NCBI GenBank assembly: GCA_036925085.1
Contig: JAUPFP010000008.1
Location: forward strand, 5,109,277-5,173,276
Length of the DNA: 64,000 nt
Source of the DNA: Brachycybe producta
Taxonomy: Eukaryota; Arthropoda; Diplopoda; Playtdesmida; Andrognathidae
Direction of reading: 5' to 3'
In this document: positions 1 through 11,000 of the stretch, piece by piece
How positions within the stretch are numbered: the first letter of the stretch is position 1
How the letters are laid out: every line of letters begins with the position of its first letter
Notes under the pieces: model-generated
Seen by the model: only the letters and a program-made list of their open reading frames with translations
The model's database searches: none
Told to the model about the DNA's origin: nothing
Position numbers and translations under genes: made by a program

Positions 1-3000
1 ACTTTGATTTTCCTACTTGATTATGGTGTTTTTTTTTGTGTGTGTGCAACTTAACAAGAAATCTGAAGTGTGCCTCAATTTTAAAACAACCAGACACAAC
101 ACCGATACATAGATCAACATGATACACTAGTGTTGCATTAACCTCATGGTTTCAAATGAGAAAAAGTTAAAAAAAAATGAATACTATATAATATAACGGA
201 TATAAACAGAGTAGTAGGTGGTGGTAATCATCCTTTGTTTGTGTGTATCGAGAAAAAAGCGAAATAAGAGAACGACGAATACACACACACAAAAAAAATG
301 AATAGAGAAAAGAAGCAGCAACAACAACAACAACCACCCAAACAAGAGAAACCGGAAGTGAGAGAGAGAGAGAGAAAAAAACTTCATTCAAAGTAGAAGT
401 TGGGAATTTTTTTTTTTCTGCTGAGAAAAGCATAAAAAAGGAGGGAGGCGGATTGTATTAGAGGGTGGTTTACAACAAATACATGCGACTGATACATAAT
501 CCATCAAAAAAAGTACCATGTGATGACAATGATAAATGTATTCCAAGAGTCAACCTTTTTTTTTTCTTCCAATCTAAATATACATGCAGCTTATAGTTAT
601 ATATATATGTTTACAGGGTGGTCCTTTCATTTGTCTACCCTACATTAAAAAAGTGAATAACCATAAGTTTTTCTTTTTATAAAATAGTTTTAAAACCAAT
701 TTAACAAAAAATGGAAAGAAACGAGCGTCATTTTTCGTGTTAAACGAAATTTTAATTGAAAATAAACTTGTATTATATGGAGCTCTTAATTTTATGACAA
801 TACATTTCATTATTTCAGGTGAACCAGAATACAACGCAATTGTCCTTTCACATGCCATGCAATTGTCCTTCTGTCAAAGGCCTTCTTCTTAACTGCTTGC
901 AAAGTAATTTTTTTCAAATTCAAATTTCGTGTTACATATTTTTTTTTTAAAGTTACTCTTAAGTAACTGGACCAAAACATATATTTCGTGTTATCCGTTT
1001 CAGTGTTAAACAGTAGAATGTATTGCAAACAAATTGCAAGATCTCAAACTAAAAAAAAAAAAAGTTCTATTTCAATTTAAATTACTTTTAACTTCACAAT
1101 GATCGAATATTTAATTTGTTGCCGCCTCTGATTATTCTTGTATTGCAGGGATAAACACTAAAGAGAAATTGAAAGTGTGTTAAAAACTAGAAAGGGTAGC
1201 TGAAACCATTTAATAGTATTTCTTTGTTGGCATCTTTTAAAGTGAACTTTTTTATGAGCAAAAACATCGTCTCCTTCAAAATTTGGTGATTTTCAAACTG
1301 AATTTACTAAAATAGTTTATTTTAAAAGATATGAAAAATACCCTAAAGTGATTTATAGTTTTTCTCAAACATATTCAAGTTTCCCTTAATGTTGCTCCTG
1401 AATGAACGGGGACGTTTACACTTTAAACCCATTTTAACTTTTCTAATAGTTGAACAAGTAAAAGGAGCACCGTGTATATGTATTCTATGTGCCGTTTGGT
1501 TGTACGCCACAAAGACACAACAACACCAAACATTGGATCGTCTAATTTACAAGTGATGAGGAGACTACACACAGTCAGTATAATGGTAGCCATGACAATG
1601 TGTATGAACACCACCACCACCACCACCACCCTTGATGAAAAATCACAACAACAACAAAAAAAAATCAAAAGAAACAACAAAAAAAACTTCAAACGACCGT
1701 TCAAGATTGCAAAATCAATAGCTAAAGTAACATCGTAAAATAAACTTATGACTCACGAGAACTTTGATTATTAATATCCAGACTTAAAAAAAGAAAATCA
1801 CAATCAATTTTTAATATAATTCTGGTCAGCAAAAGTTACACATGATATCAATCACTCCCCTCCCCTCTCCCCCCCCCAATAATATCATATAATACAAAGG
1901 GCGCTTCATTTCGATCTTTGCCTCTCCAAATTATCACAGAATTAATCAGGTTTTTTTTTTACAAATAAAAATTGCAATAAGAGTACTATTTTCTGCAATA
2001 TTTTTGCGTGGTCCTTGGAAGAAGCTTGTGACGTCAGAAAGATTAAGAAAAAATTAGAATTGCGAGATCCCTTTGTTATTTAAATTGTCAAAAACAATTG
2101 TTATACTTACGAGCTTATTACTAACCCCCCTGTGACGAAAATAAAATAGCCCCTGAAAACAGGCAATCACTAATAACATCATAGGCTAATAAGAAGAAAA
2201 ACAAATTTAACTCCTGTCCTCTTAAAAGAGACGTTCTCAAGCTACATGCCCGTGGGGCCACATTAATTCACAAATATTTAAAAAGACTATTTTACACTTC
2301 CAGAAATATCTTTTCAAAATGTTGTCAAGACTTACCCAACAATTTTTAAATTTTAAAATAAGTCAACAATACCATAAAAAACTTACAAATGAAGTGATTT
2401 TTCCTGAGTCACCAAACGACGCCATTTTAAATTTCCAAAAACGAAAGTCTCTCTCACCCCCCCCCCCCCCCCATATTTGTGGCAAAGGTTGTCACCTCAC
2501 ATTTCCAGAATTCCTTAATGAAATACATGTATTTCCTCTTCATATTAAACTCAATACAACCTTCCATGTGGAATAATTCAAATATTAAATCCATAGTACT
2601 TTGAAATGAAAGTAATGTGAGGTGACAACATATCAGAGGAGTATAATTTGAGGGGTTTTGTTGCCAATATCTGTTGTTTGGTGGCGCATCTATCTGATAA
2701 AGTTCTTTAAAAAAACAGCCAACTGACTATTAATTTTTTAAATTATATTAATTACTTATTTTAAATTTTAAAAATTGTTTTGGTAATCGTTGTATAATTC
2801 TTGACAATAATTTCACAAGAAATTTCTGGAGGAAATACGGTCTCTTTAAAGAGCTTCACCTACCTGCCTGACATAAGTGTACACCGAAAGATTTCACTTT
2901 ATAAAATTGCAAATTTAAAAGGTTCAAATTTCATTTCGACCCTTTAAAAATTATCAAAACTAACTCACACAAGCCACTTAATAAGTTTTTCTAACTTGTT

Positions 3001-4230
3001 TAACAAGCGATAAATAAAAAGCCGAATCCTAAAATTCAGCGTTTGCAACAACCTACAAAAAAAACATCAATTAGTCTTGACTCCCAAAGAGAGAGAAAAA
3101 AAACAGAATACAATAATTATGTGAAATCTAGTCAATTTCACAAAACAAGTAACCAACCAACGAACCGACTTGGTCAGCAAAAAAAAAACCCCTAACAAAA
3201 CAAAAGCCCATTTAATCTAACAACGAGTCCTATCATTTTCTATCTGTGCATCATCGACGTATTCGATTCAATGAGTTCGCTCAAAGCATAACCAATTGGC
3301 TTTTTGTTATTCTGGCAAAAGAAAAACGAGATCCATCCATCTATCTATCTGGACATTTGGAGTGGAAATAAAGGGGGAAGAAGGGAAAAGGGGGGAGGGG
3401 AGGGCCCGAGGTGGAGCTGCTATCATTCCTATGGGAGTAAAAGAAATCGAGAGATTAATAACTATGACGGAACTAACTTCTATGAAACTCACGGTTTGGA
3501 ATTGATAAGCAATTAACACGGTCGATATGACTGGAAACCTACAAATTAATTGATTCATTCATTCATTCTTCTTCGTCATCATCATTTTCTACTACTCTTT
3601 GTATACTAAGATGCTTAGCTCAGAATAAGATGAGTAAGGGACGCAGGCCCCTCCACCTCATCCCTCCCTTTAGCCCCTAGTCCTGGCCCTAACCCCGCTA
3701 AAACACATTAAATAAATCAATATCATCATCATGATGATGGCTCATAATAAGTTCGGCTTCCTCTACATATACGCAAGTATTAAGACGTTTCAAAAACGTA
3801 AAACATAGGGCTGAAGAAACAAAGATTATTAGAAGAATTAAAGTGTGTCACATTATTTGCATATAATTAAATTAATTGCACACAAAATTAAAATCCTGAT
3901 TAACATTAGAAGAAGAAGAAAAAAAGGTTTTAATTTTCGAATTCCTCAAAATGATGTTTTCAAACTAATTTTACACATTTTCTTAGTAACGATTGAAGAT
4001 TGTTCAGATTTAACTTTTAAATTTCCTGATAAAATAAAAACCTAATAAATAACTAATTGTTATTCAATTTAATTATGTTGATCGTTGAATAAATTATAAA
4101 ATTCCGATTTTATTTCGTTTTAATTTGTTTTTGATGAAAAACAAGTCTGTTTTCTTCCCGTATTTTTTTTTTTCTTAATTTTTGTTTATTTTGTGTTTGA
4201 ATCCCAAATTTGTCTATTTTTTATCCGCTT
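1..4230. other. Gene-free AT-rich stretch
   Basis: I find no exon chain or recognisable protein on either strand. It holds microsatellites (GA near 360-376, ACC near 1610-1630), a C16 run at 2457-2472, a diverged copy of the TAGAAACTAGAA foldback family near 1159-1437, and a one-armed copy of the GCTTGTGACGTCA family near 2008-2075. Open frames here are short, low in complexity and without splice-linked partners, so I treat them as chance. It could be intergenic or a large intron of a gene outside the window. Confidence 0.6.
1159..1437. repeat. Foldback repeat, TAGAAACTAGAA family, diverged copy
   Basis: The left arm carries AACTAGAAAGGGTAGCTGAA and a central TTTTCAAACTGAA as in the better copies at 41640-42210 and 44656-44932. 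The right arm is decayed, so the ends are approximate. Confidence 0.5.
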
Positions 4231-4766
4231 TTGTTTAACTTCGTAATTTGTTTGTTTGTTTGTCCACCGCCACCTTCTGAAATATTTGAAAATAATCCAC
4301 ACTGCAAGGGATTGAACCCACGACCAACATTCCCATAGCCTGAAACACTAACCACTACACTAAAGCCTGGAACACACACGTGGAAATCCGCTCAGAAAAT
4401 CACAACAGAATATTTAAATGAGAAAATTTTCCATAAAAAGTGAACGGAAAATTCATTAAAAATGAGTTGAACAAAGCTCAACTTTTTCCGTTCTCAAAAT
4501 ATTCCGTTCAAATTCCCACCAATCAGAAAGAAGCATGTAACATCACAAAAAAGCAAATTGGAATCCATTTTGGCAATAAATATAATGTTTCTTTTCTTGC
4601 TCAATTTCTTGCCCACATCTTTCCGCGTTACTTTTCTGTTTCTGTGTGTGAACGACAGAGAAACAGAAAAAGAACACGACTTTTTTTTTCCTTTTCCTAT
4701 TTTCTTTTTACTTGGCGGAATTCCGCGTTTGTGTTCCAGGCTTAACAAGACAAGACCAGATAACAT
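4231..4766 (-). mobile_element. tRNA-derived SINE, interrupted by a MITE
   Basis: Read on the minus strand, this has a pol III-like A box region (TAGTGTAGTGGTTAGTG), a B box (GGTTCAATCCC), then a body with TTTTCAAATATTTCAGAA and an ACAAACAAACAAATTACGAAG tail. A second copy lies at 55622-55770. The 5' end is split by the MITE at 4364-4742: its start (GTTATCT near 4760) resumes on the far side. The shared box layout and tail make a SINE much more likely than a tRNA gene; no complete cloverleaf remains. Confidence 0.75.
4364..4742. mobile_element. PIF/Harbinger-like MITE with TAA duplication
   Basis: The terminal inverted repeats are AGCCTGGAACACA and TGTGTTCCAGGCT, flanked on both sides by TAA (4361-4363 and 4743-4745). 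A 3-base TWA target duplication is typical of PIF/Harbinger elements. The inside is AT-rich with no transposase. It sits inside the SINE, so it is younger than that SINE copy. The superfamily is inferred from the duplication only. Confidence 0.65.
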
Positions 4767-6028
4767 TTTGTTTTACTTTTTAGATCTTTTTTTTTTTAAA
4801 GCGAGTATCATAGAAAAACATGTTTTTTGTTTAATTTTCTTAGTTTTTGTTCCCGAATTTCTCAGCAACTATAATTACAGTACTATAAGAAAGCATTCCT
4901 AAAACATTTTCAATTTTGTAGTCTCCGTCCAGAATAACTACATTTCTAGTTTATTAACATAAATAATAACATTTAGTTTAATAACGTCTGTTAAAAGAAG
5001 GTGAAAGAAACCAAAATCGAGCATCAATTTATACTTGATAGAATTTTTTTTTCTAGAAACCCCAATTGTCACACCAAGATTACAAAAAAAAAAAAGACAA
5101 CTCCATTAAGGATTCCTTTTATTTCTTTTCTCCTTCATCCAATCAGACGTAAAAAAAAAAACAAGAACAGACCCATCTTTACACTTGATTACACCTCTAT
5201 AAATTGTATCACTGGATCATACAATAGTATCTAAAACACATTCTCTCTCTACAGTGCTATCTCTCTCTCTCTCTCATTCAAACCCTTAGCCGACATATCT
5301 TTCCTAACCCCCCTCCACCCATCTCTCTCTCATTTTCCATCATATCAGTCTTTCTTCTTTCAAATAAGAAACAATATTAATGATGACACATTGCATTCAC
5401 CAACCATTTTCTTTAATCGATACATCCAAACTCTATTAAGTTAACGCCTCAAACACCCCTTTTTTCTCAACAAAAAACCCTTTAGTTTCACAAGACTTGA
5501 CTCCAGATATAAGTTCCTCAGTAACAACAACAAAAAAAAACTTTAATCATGACCGAATAAGTCGATTAAGGCATCAAATCGATTTACGAGAAAAATCGAA
5601 TTTGAAACAAAAATGACGTCATCCATCAAATACGGAATATTTCTTTTCATTTATAAAGGAATACTTTGATTACTTTTTTCTATAGAGTTTTATTATTTGA
5701 TTTCAATCAACAACTATTTTTGATTCTCATTATTAAAACTTCTTAATGAAATCAAAACCTTCTTGAAATCAATTTTTATTTCATTTTTTTTTTCTTCCAT
5801 TTATTTTCTTCTCTTTTCAGTTTAGAAAGATCTTCAGAAAAATATAATTGATTCTGACACATACTTTATTAAAAAAAAAATGAAGTCTTGTGTCTCTCAA
5901 GTGTGTGTCAAATATAATTACAAGTTAGTTAAGTGATCATTTTTTTTTTCTGTTGAAAAAACAAAATAACAAATTCCCTGAACAACACTGAAGAAAAACG
6001 AAATTGAAGAATAAACTGAATTAAAAGA

Positions 6029-6123
6029 GATGAAAAGAAAAAAAAAAGGCGTTTCGACTTTTGAACCTATTCAATTTCGTGCCTAGGTTCAAAAGTAGAA
6101 AAGCCTTTTTTTTTCTTTTCATC
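6029..6123. repeat. 95-base near-perfect hairpin
   Basis: Two arms of about 40 bases (GATGAAAAGAA... and ...TTCTTTTCATC) are complementary with one indel and two mismatches around a 16-base loop. It is the size of a small foldback element or a microRNA-like precursor. The long A/T run in the stem argues for a foldback. No transcript evidence is available. Confidence 0.6.
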
Positions 6124-6747
6124 TATTTTAATAACTTGATCGACGCGAATTTAAATTTTTTTCAGCTTTCATATATCGCAATCATGATTTTTTTTTTCCT
6201 TTTCGGCGATGATTTTTTTTTTCCTATCAAAATTGTTGGCAAATTGAAACTTTTGGAAAGGGTTGATTTTCATTTTTCATGTCTTAAGCCTGTTATACAC
6301 CACATATCGTAGTAACTCATCTTCTAATGAACATCTTTAACGAAACGACTTCGTTAATTTTATACATGTTAATATTCAACACCTGTCAAGAAGTTATCAT
6401 TTAGTTTGAACTCAATAAGTAGCAAAGAATGACATAAAAAGATCCCACCACAGAGTATATATATTATTTCTACGTCTACCGACGCCCCTTCTCCCCTTTA
6501 TTACTGAATATAATCTTAAGACCCCCCCCCCCCCCAATTGTCTCCGGTTATTTATCATGAAAATCGCGTACTGTAGTTCACATTAGAAGAAATTATTAAT
6601 AGGTTCTACGAGCGTATGATACGTTCTGTTTCGAAAGAGAATCTCATTCATCACTTTCGCTTGAACGATAAATGACCAAATGACCATCGAAGCGGAAGAA
6701 GCTAACCAAACAATAACAAGAAATGGGCGTGAGGAGAGGCCTCAATG

Positions 6748-6835
6748 CAAAAAAAAAACATTAGAAAAGAACAAAAAAAAAAAACATTAGAAAAGAACAA
6801 AAAAAAAAACATTAGAAAAGAACAAAAAAAAAACA
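6748..6835. repeat. Short tandem repeat, about 26-base unit
   Basis: ACATTAGAAAAGAAC followed by an A-run of slightly varying length is repeated three times in a row. Confidence 0.8.
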
Positions 6836-7136
6836 CAACCAGAAACAACAAACGAAAAGAAATTAACAAAAAACACTATCAATGCGATGAGAAATAAATA
6901 TAATTTGAACAAACAAACTCCTAAAGAAAAATATAAACTTAATTTGAAAAAATTAATACCTAAGCCAACCAGAAGAATGCGTTAATCACTCAAAAAAAAC
7001 GCGGTTAGAGGCTAGAATTCCGCAACTAGAAGCCATAACGTAAGCATCATTTCATATAAAAAACGAAGTAATCTCGAAGCAGGATTCATCGACAAAAACC
7101 GCTTCTGGATACAGGTACCATTATTAATTAAAGAAT

Positions 7137-7715
7137 TAGTGTTGGGCGATCCGTATCGATTTTTCGGAGTATCGATGTTTTCCTTCCGATTTTTTCCATT
7201 TTTGTATCGATTTCCGTTTTCCTATGGATCGATTTATTTTGGTCAAAATCGATTCTTTCGATCTAATGAAAAAATGAATGCAATAGGTGAATAGGGCCGG
7301 ATAGGGCCGATAGATCATGTCGCTATGAAGTATTTGCCAACTGTAGCTACCTCTGTGCAATCAGAAGCAATATAATGAATGTGAAACGAAACCGGCTTAC
7401 GGGTAAACGACTTTCCAAACTATTATTTTTAAGCTCGTTGGGAAAAAAAATTTGGTTCTAAAATTGAGATTGCACGGATTAAAATGAAATGAAATTCAAT
7501 GTTAAATGTTATGCATTTTCAATACTTTTTACTGTTTTCAGTACATGTGCTAAAATGTTAGCAAAGATTTAGGTTTTTTCTTAAGTATAGTCAGTATAAT
7601 TAAATATAAAAATCGATCCAAAAAATCGATCTTTTAGTACCGATTTTTGGATCGGATCGGTGCTTTGTGGATCGGATCGAAGAATCGATTTTTTGCTGTG
7701 GATCGCCCATCTCTA
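7137..7715. mobile_element. hAT-type nonautonomous element, 8-base TSD
   Basis: The ends are TAGTGTTGGGCGATCC on the left and, reversed, TAGAGATGGGCGATCC on the right. They are flanked by the perfect 8-base duplication TAAAGAAT (7129-7136 and 7716-7723). The inside repeats ATCGAT/GGATCGATT motifs and shows no transposase. TAG-type ends with an 8-base duplication fit hAT elements. Confidence 0.8.
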
Positions 7716-8087
7716 TAAAGAATTAAAAAGAAACGTAATTCCCGTCACACCATTCAAGGAATGCAAGATCGCAGAAACTTCATCGCCATCTATCGGCAAG
7801 ACATTAAAGCTCAAGAAAAAAATGACCCATTTTACGTTTACAATAAGACGAAATTAATAAGGTGAAATTATTAAAATAATCATTAAAACACTTCAATATC
7901 GTACCAGCTCGTTGAAAAGGCCCCTTTGAAATCGCGATTTTAGCGCGACTGATCAACGACGACTTAACTTTTTTACGCGTTGAAACGACAAAGACGCGAT
8001 TAAATAACATTGAAAGTCACAAATTACATAAAACATGTTGATACATACGGTAGTAGATCGTCATATGTACGTAGAAAACTAAAATTA

Positions 8088-9402
8088 CGGTGGCCGAGAG
8101 GTGCAATGCCTATATACAAACACACGACAACACCCAATACTCCACGGCAACTTCCAAAACTCTACAACAACTTCCAAAACTCTACAACAACTTCCAAAAC
8201 AACAACAACTTCCAAAACCACAACAACTTCCAAAAGCACAACAACTTCCAAACACAACAACTTCCAAACTTTACAACATATTAAATATTATTTCATTTAT
8301 ATTTATTTATAATTATTGAATTCAGTGTTTGTTTTGTGAGTGTATGCGGTTGTGAGTGTGCGTGTGTATGTTCATTTGAGTGTGCACGCACACACGTGTG
8401 TGTACACTCATTGGATTGTGTTTACTACTGATCCCCTTTTAGGACATACACTGTGAATTTTTTATCCATCGTTTAAAAGACTTAGGCACTCGTTTAAACG
8501 ACTTAGGCACTCGTTTGAACGACTTAGGCACTCGTTTGAACGACTTAGGCAATCGTTTGAACGACTTAGGCAATCGTTTGAACGACTTAGGCACTCGTTT
8601 GAACGACTTAGGCACTCGTTTGAACGACTTAGGCACTCGTTTGAACGACTTAGGCACTTGTTTGAACGACTTAGGCACTCGTTTGAACGACTTAGGCACT
8701 TGTTTGAACGATTGCCTAAGTGAGTGTGCACACTAAATTGTAAGTGTGCACATGCACTCAACTGTGAGTGTGTGTGCACGGTCATTTGTAAGTATGTGTG
8801 GTTGTGAGTGTGCGGTTATGAGTGTGTGTGTAGCTCATTTGAGTGTGCATTTGCATACTCATTTGTGAATGTATTGCATGCACGTATGTATGTACATTTC
8901 TCCCCCCCCCCCCCAAAAAAAAATGTATTTTACTTTTTTGGATTTTCTAAAGTTAAAAAACACCAGCTTCATGGCTTTTTGTGAGATTTTTTAAACTTTA
9001 TAAAAAAAACTACAGCATCTGTCAAATTGTTTGGGTATAGGTCTTTTAAGACCATTTTAATTGTTTTCTTCTTCTGTTAATGGGCTTTTTCGCATGTACA
9101 TGCGAATGTCCACATGAGGCTTTAAGCTGCATTAAAAAGTAAAGTAAAAGTCCAAAAAAGTAAAATATATTTTTTTTGGGGGGGGGGGGGGGGGGGGAAA
9201 TGTACATACACACGTGCATGCGTGCACTCACAAATGAGCGTGTGCACATGAATACTGAATTCAATAATTATATAAATAAATATAAATGAAATAATATTTA
9301 ATTTGTTGTAAAGTTTGGAAGTTGTTGTGGTTTTGGAAGTTGTTGTGGAGTATTGGGTGTTGTCGTGTGTTTGTATATAGGCATTGCACCTCTCGGCCAC
9401 CG
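8088..9402. mobile_element. Foldback element with unequal arms and internal minisatellite
   Basis: The ends are inverted copies starting CGGTGGCCGAGAGGTGCAAT, flanked by TA on both sides. The inverted similarity runs through a CAACTTCCAAAA tandem stretch (8145-8275, shorter on the right), a GTGTGCAC-rich zone and a poly-C/poly-G pair (8902-8914 and 9178-9197). The right arm is about 285 bases, while the left arm is about 860 because repeats grew inside it. The end resembles a tRNA A box (GGCCGAGAGG), but the inverted layout shows it is a transposon terminus. No transposase is present. Confidence 0.75.
8459..8720. repeat. 21-base minisatellite, about 12 units
   Basis: The unit is CGTTTGAACGACTTAGGCACT with few variants. 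Because 21 is divisible by 3, several frames stay open and read as NDLGTRL or KSFKRVP repeats; these are by-products, not proteins. It lies in the left arm of the foldback at 8088-9402 and has no counterpart in the right arm. Confidence 0.9.
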
Positions 9403-9404
9403 TA

Positions 9405-9845
9405 TAAAATAGTACATTTTTATCACAGAAAAGACATAAAAACTAGAAGAACCAACGATTGCAAACCAAACATGTCAGCCTCCTTGGCGCCGAATACAAA
9501 TTAAGATAGCTCAGAGCAATCCGAATTTTCCTTTCGAACTCTAAAATGAACACTTGGTACAGCTCTAAACGCTCTGAAAAATTAATTGTAAATGTCTAAC
9601 CCGTGTGAGCAGATAACAATTACCTATAATTCTCTATAATTCCACATAATTCCTCAAATATTAATTAAATCTAAACAATTATTCTTTTTGAACTTTAACT
9701 CGAGACTAAAATAATAATAATGTCATTTTATAGTCTTAGAAAATTCAAATCATTAACACAAGTTAAAATTATATTAATAACGCATCTAAACAGAAATAAA
9801 GAACATGTAAACAAAAAAGAGTACAAAAAAAAAAACCTGAAAATT
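9405..9845. other. Intergenic, 3' flank of COMMD10
   Basis: AT-rich with no recognised feature. It contains the 3' untranslated part of COMMD10 but I could not place its poly(A) site. Confidence 0.5.
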
Positions 9846-10859
9846 TCACCGAAGAGAATCCAATTGTTCTTGAATATCATCCAACTATATAAGAATAGTA
9901 AACATATATGGCTTCGATCTTAACAGTTCTACGTTGAACTCTCACCTTATTATAGAAAGCGTAAAGTTCTTCATGCGACGTTTCAAAAAGTACGTTTTCT
10001 TTCGATCCGGTCGCATCGTCTCGTATCAAAAAGTCTAATAAAGCGGTCGGTTTCCCCATCTTAGATTTCGTAGCCTGAGCCATACGAAGATGTAGCCTCC
10101 AATTTACATCCTCCAACTGTAAAATTGTAAAATGAGACTTTGATAATTGCCCTGCCATAAACGTGTACGTTCATTCACCTGTAAAGGTGTGATCTGAAGC
10201 TGAGCCAACTCTTTAACGATACTTTTAGCGTTACTAGTCCAAGCTTCAACTAAAACTTTCACCTACAAACATATCAAGACACGATATAATAATAATAATA
10301 ATTTGTCGTTAGTAATGACAACTGATGCTAACCTTCTCTTCACTTATTTCCAGTTGCAACAACTGTTGTGACAAAATAGAAGGTCTTGCTAGATGGTAAG
10401 CTGCCTAAAATCATTAAAACCCAACAAATTTCGATCATTTCGAAAAGAATATACGTTCAGAGACGAAGAGACCTGTTTGAGAATGTAATCTATTGTGTCA
10501 AGAAGAAGTGTGATATCTTCTGCACCGAGACTCAATGAAGTCTGCAATTTCTCCTCTTCTGTGCTAGTGAATGGCTTCTCCTGTAATATACGGACATTAT
10601 AGTAAACGAAATTCGGAAGGACTCTTGGATGCAACAGTAAGGAACGAAAGTACCTTAGTTCGAAGGGATTTCAAGATACGTGAAAGTAACAACGAAAACT
10701 TCGATGTTTCCATTTCATTAATAATGAAAATACCTTTCTTAACGCTAAATAAATATGTAAAAATAAGTGATTACGCATTTGGTCTAACTTAAATGTATAA
10801 ACTAACAAAAAAAAGTGCTTTAATTACCTTGCAGAAGGTGTAATTATTGCAGAAGACAT
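9846..10859 (-). CDS. COMMD10: COMM domain-containing protein 10
   Basis: Seven exons, all with GT-AG ends and matching phases: 10828-10859, 10654-10744, 10473-10580, 10333-10404, 10179-10262, 9946-10116 and 9846-9884, giving 198 residues (human about 202). The N half carries the family's helical segment (EEEKLQTSLSLGAEDITLLL and KFSLLLSRILKSL). The COMM domain is about residues 130-198, with VNWRLHLRMA and ending FYNKLDDIQEQLDSLR. COMMD10 is known as a subunit of the COMMD/CCDC22/CCDC93 assembly, which works with retriever in endosomal recycling and affects NF-kB. The last intron follows FYNK; reading through it gives a wrong tail. It diverges from CACTIN with 141 bases between start codons. 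Confidence 0.93.
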
Positions 10860-11000
10860 CTTAAACAAATATCCCAGACTCCTAACGGCGGCCAAGTAAC
10901 AATTAGTTTGTTTGCGACGGTTAAGAAAATTATTTATCGGTGGCGACTAACTTGAAATGCATTTCGGCGGCGGCGACGGTTAACGTTCATTTTCGTAATA
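10860..11000. promoter_or_regulatory. Divergent promoter COMMD10/CACTIN
   Basis: Only 141 bases separate the two start codons. It is richer in GC than the flanks and has GGCGGC motifs and three MYB-like (C/T)AACGG or CCGTTA-type cores. No TATA box is evident. A shared bidirectional promoter is inferred from the spacing. Confidence 0.65.

Larger units (their letters stand above)
4767..7128. other. Gene-free AT-rich stretch
   Basis: No gene is recognised. It holds CT microsatellites at about 5240-5275, a 95-base near-perfect hairpin at 6029-6123, a C14 run at 6522-6535 and a short A-rich tandem repeat at 6748-6835. Confidence 0.6.

Noticed and set aside
8088-8110. tRNA gene, because of the GGCCGAGAGG A-box-like string
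   Set aside because: No B box or cloverleaf follows and the string recurs inverted at 9402 as a transposon end.
8439-8785. Open frames reading NDLGTRL and KSFKRVP repeats on both strands
   Set aside because: They are the 21-base minisatellite in different frames; a multiple-of-3 unit without stops is open by nature.
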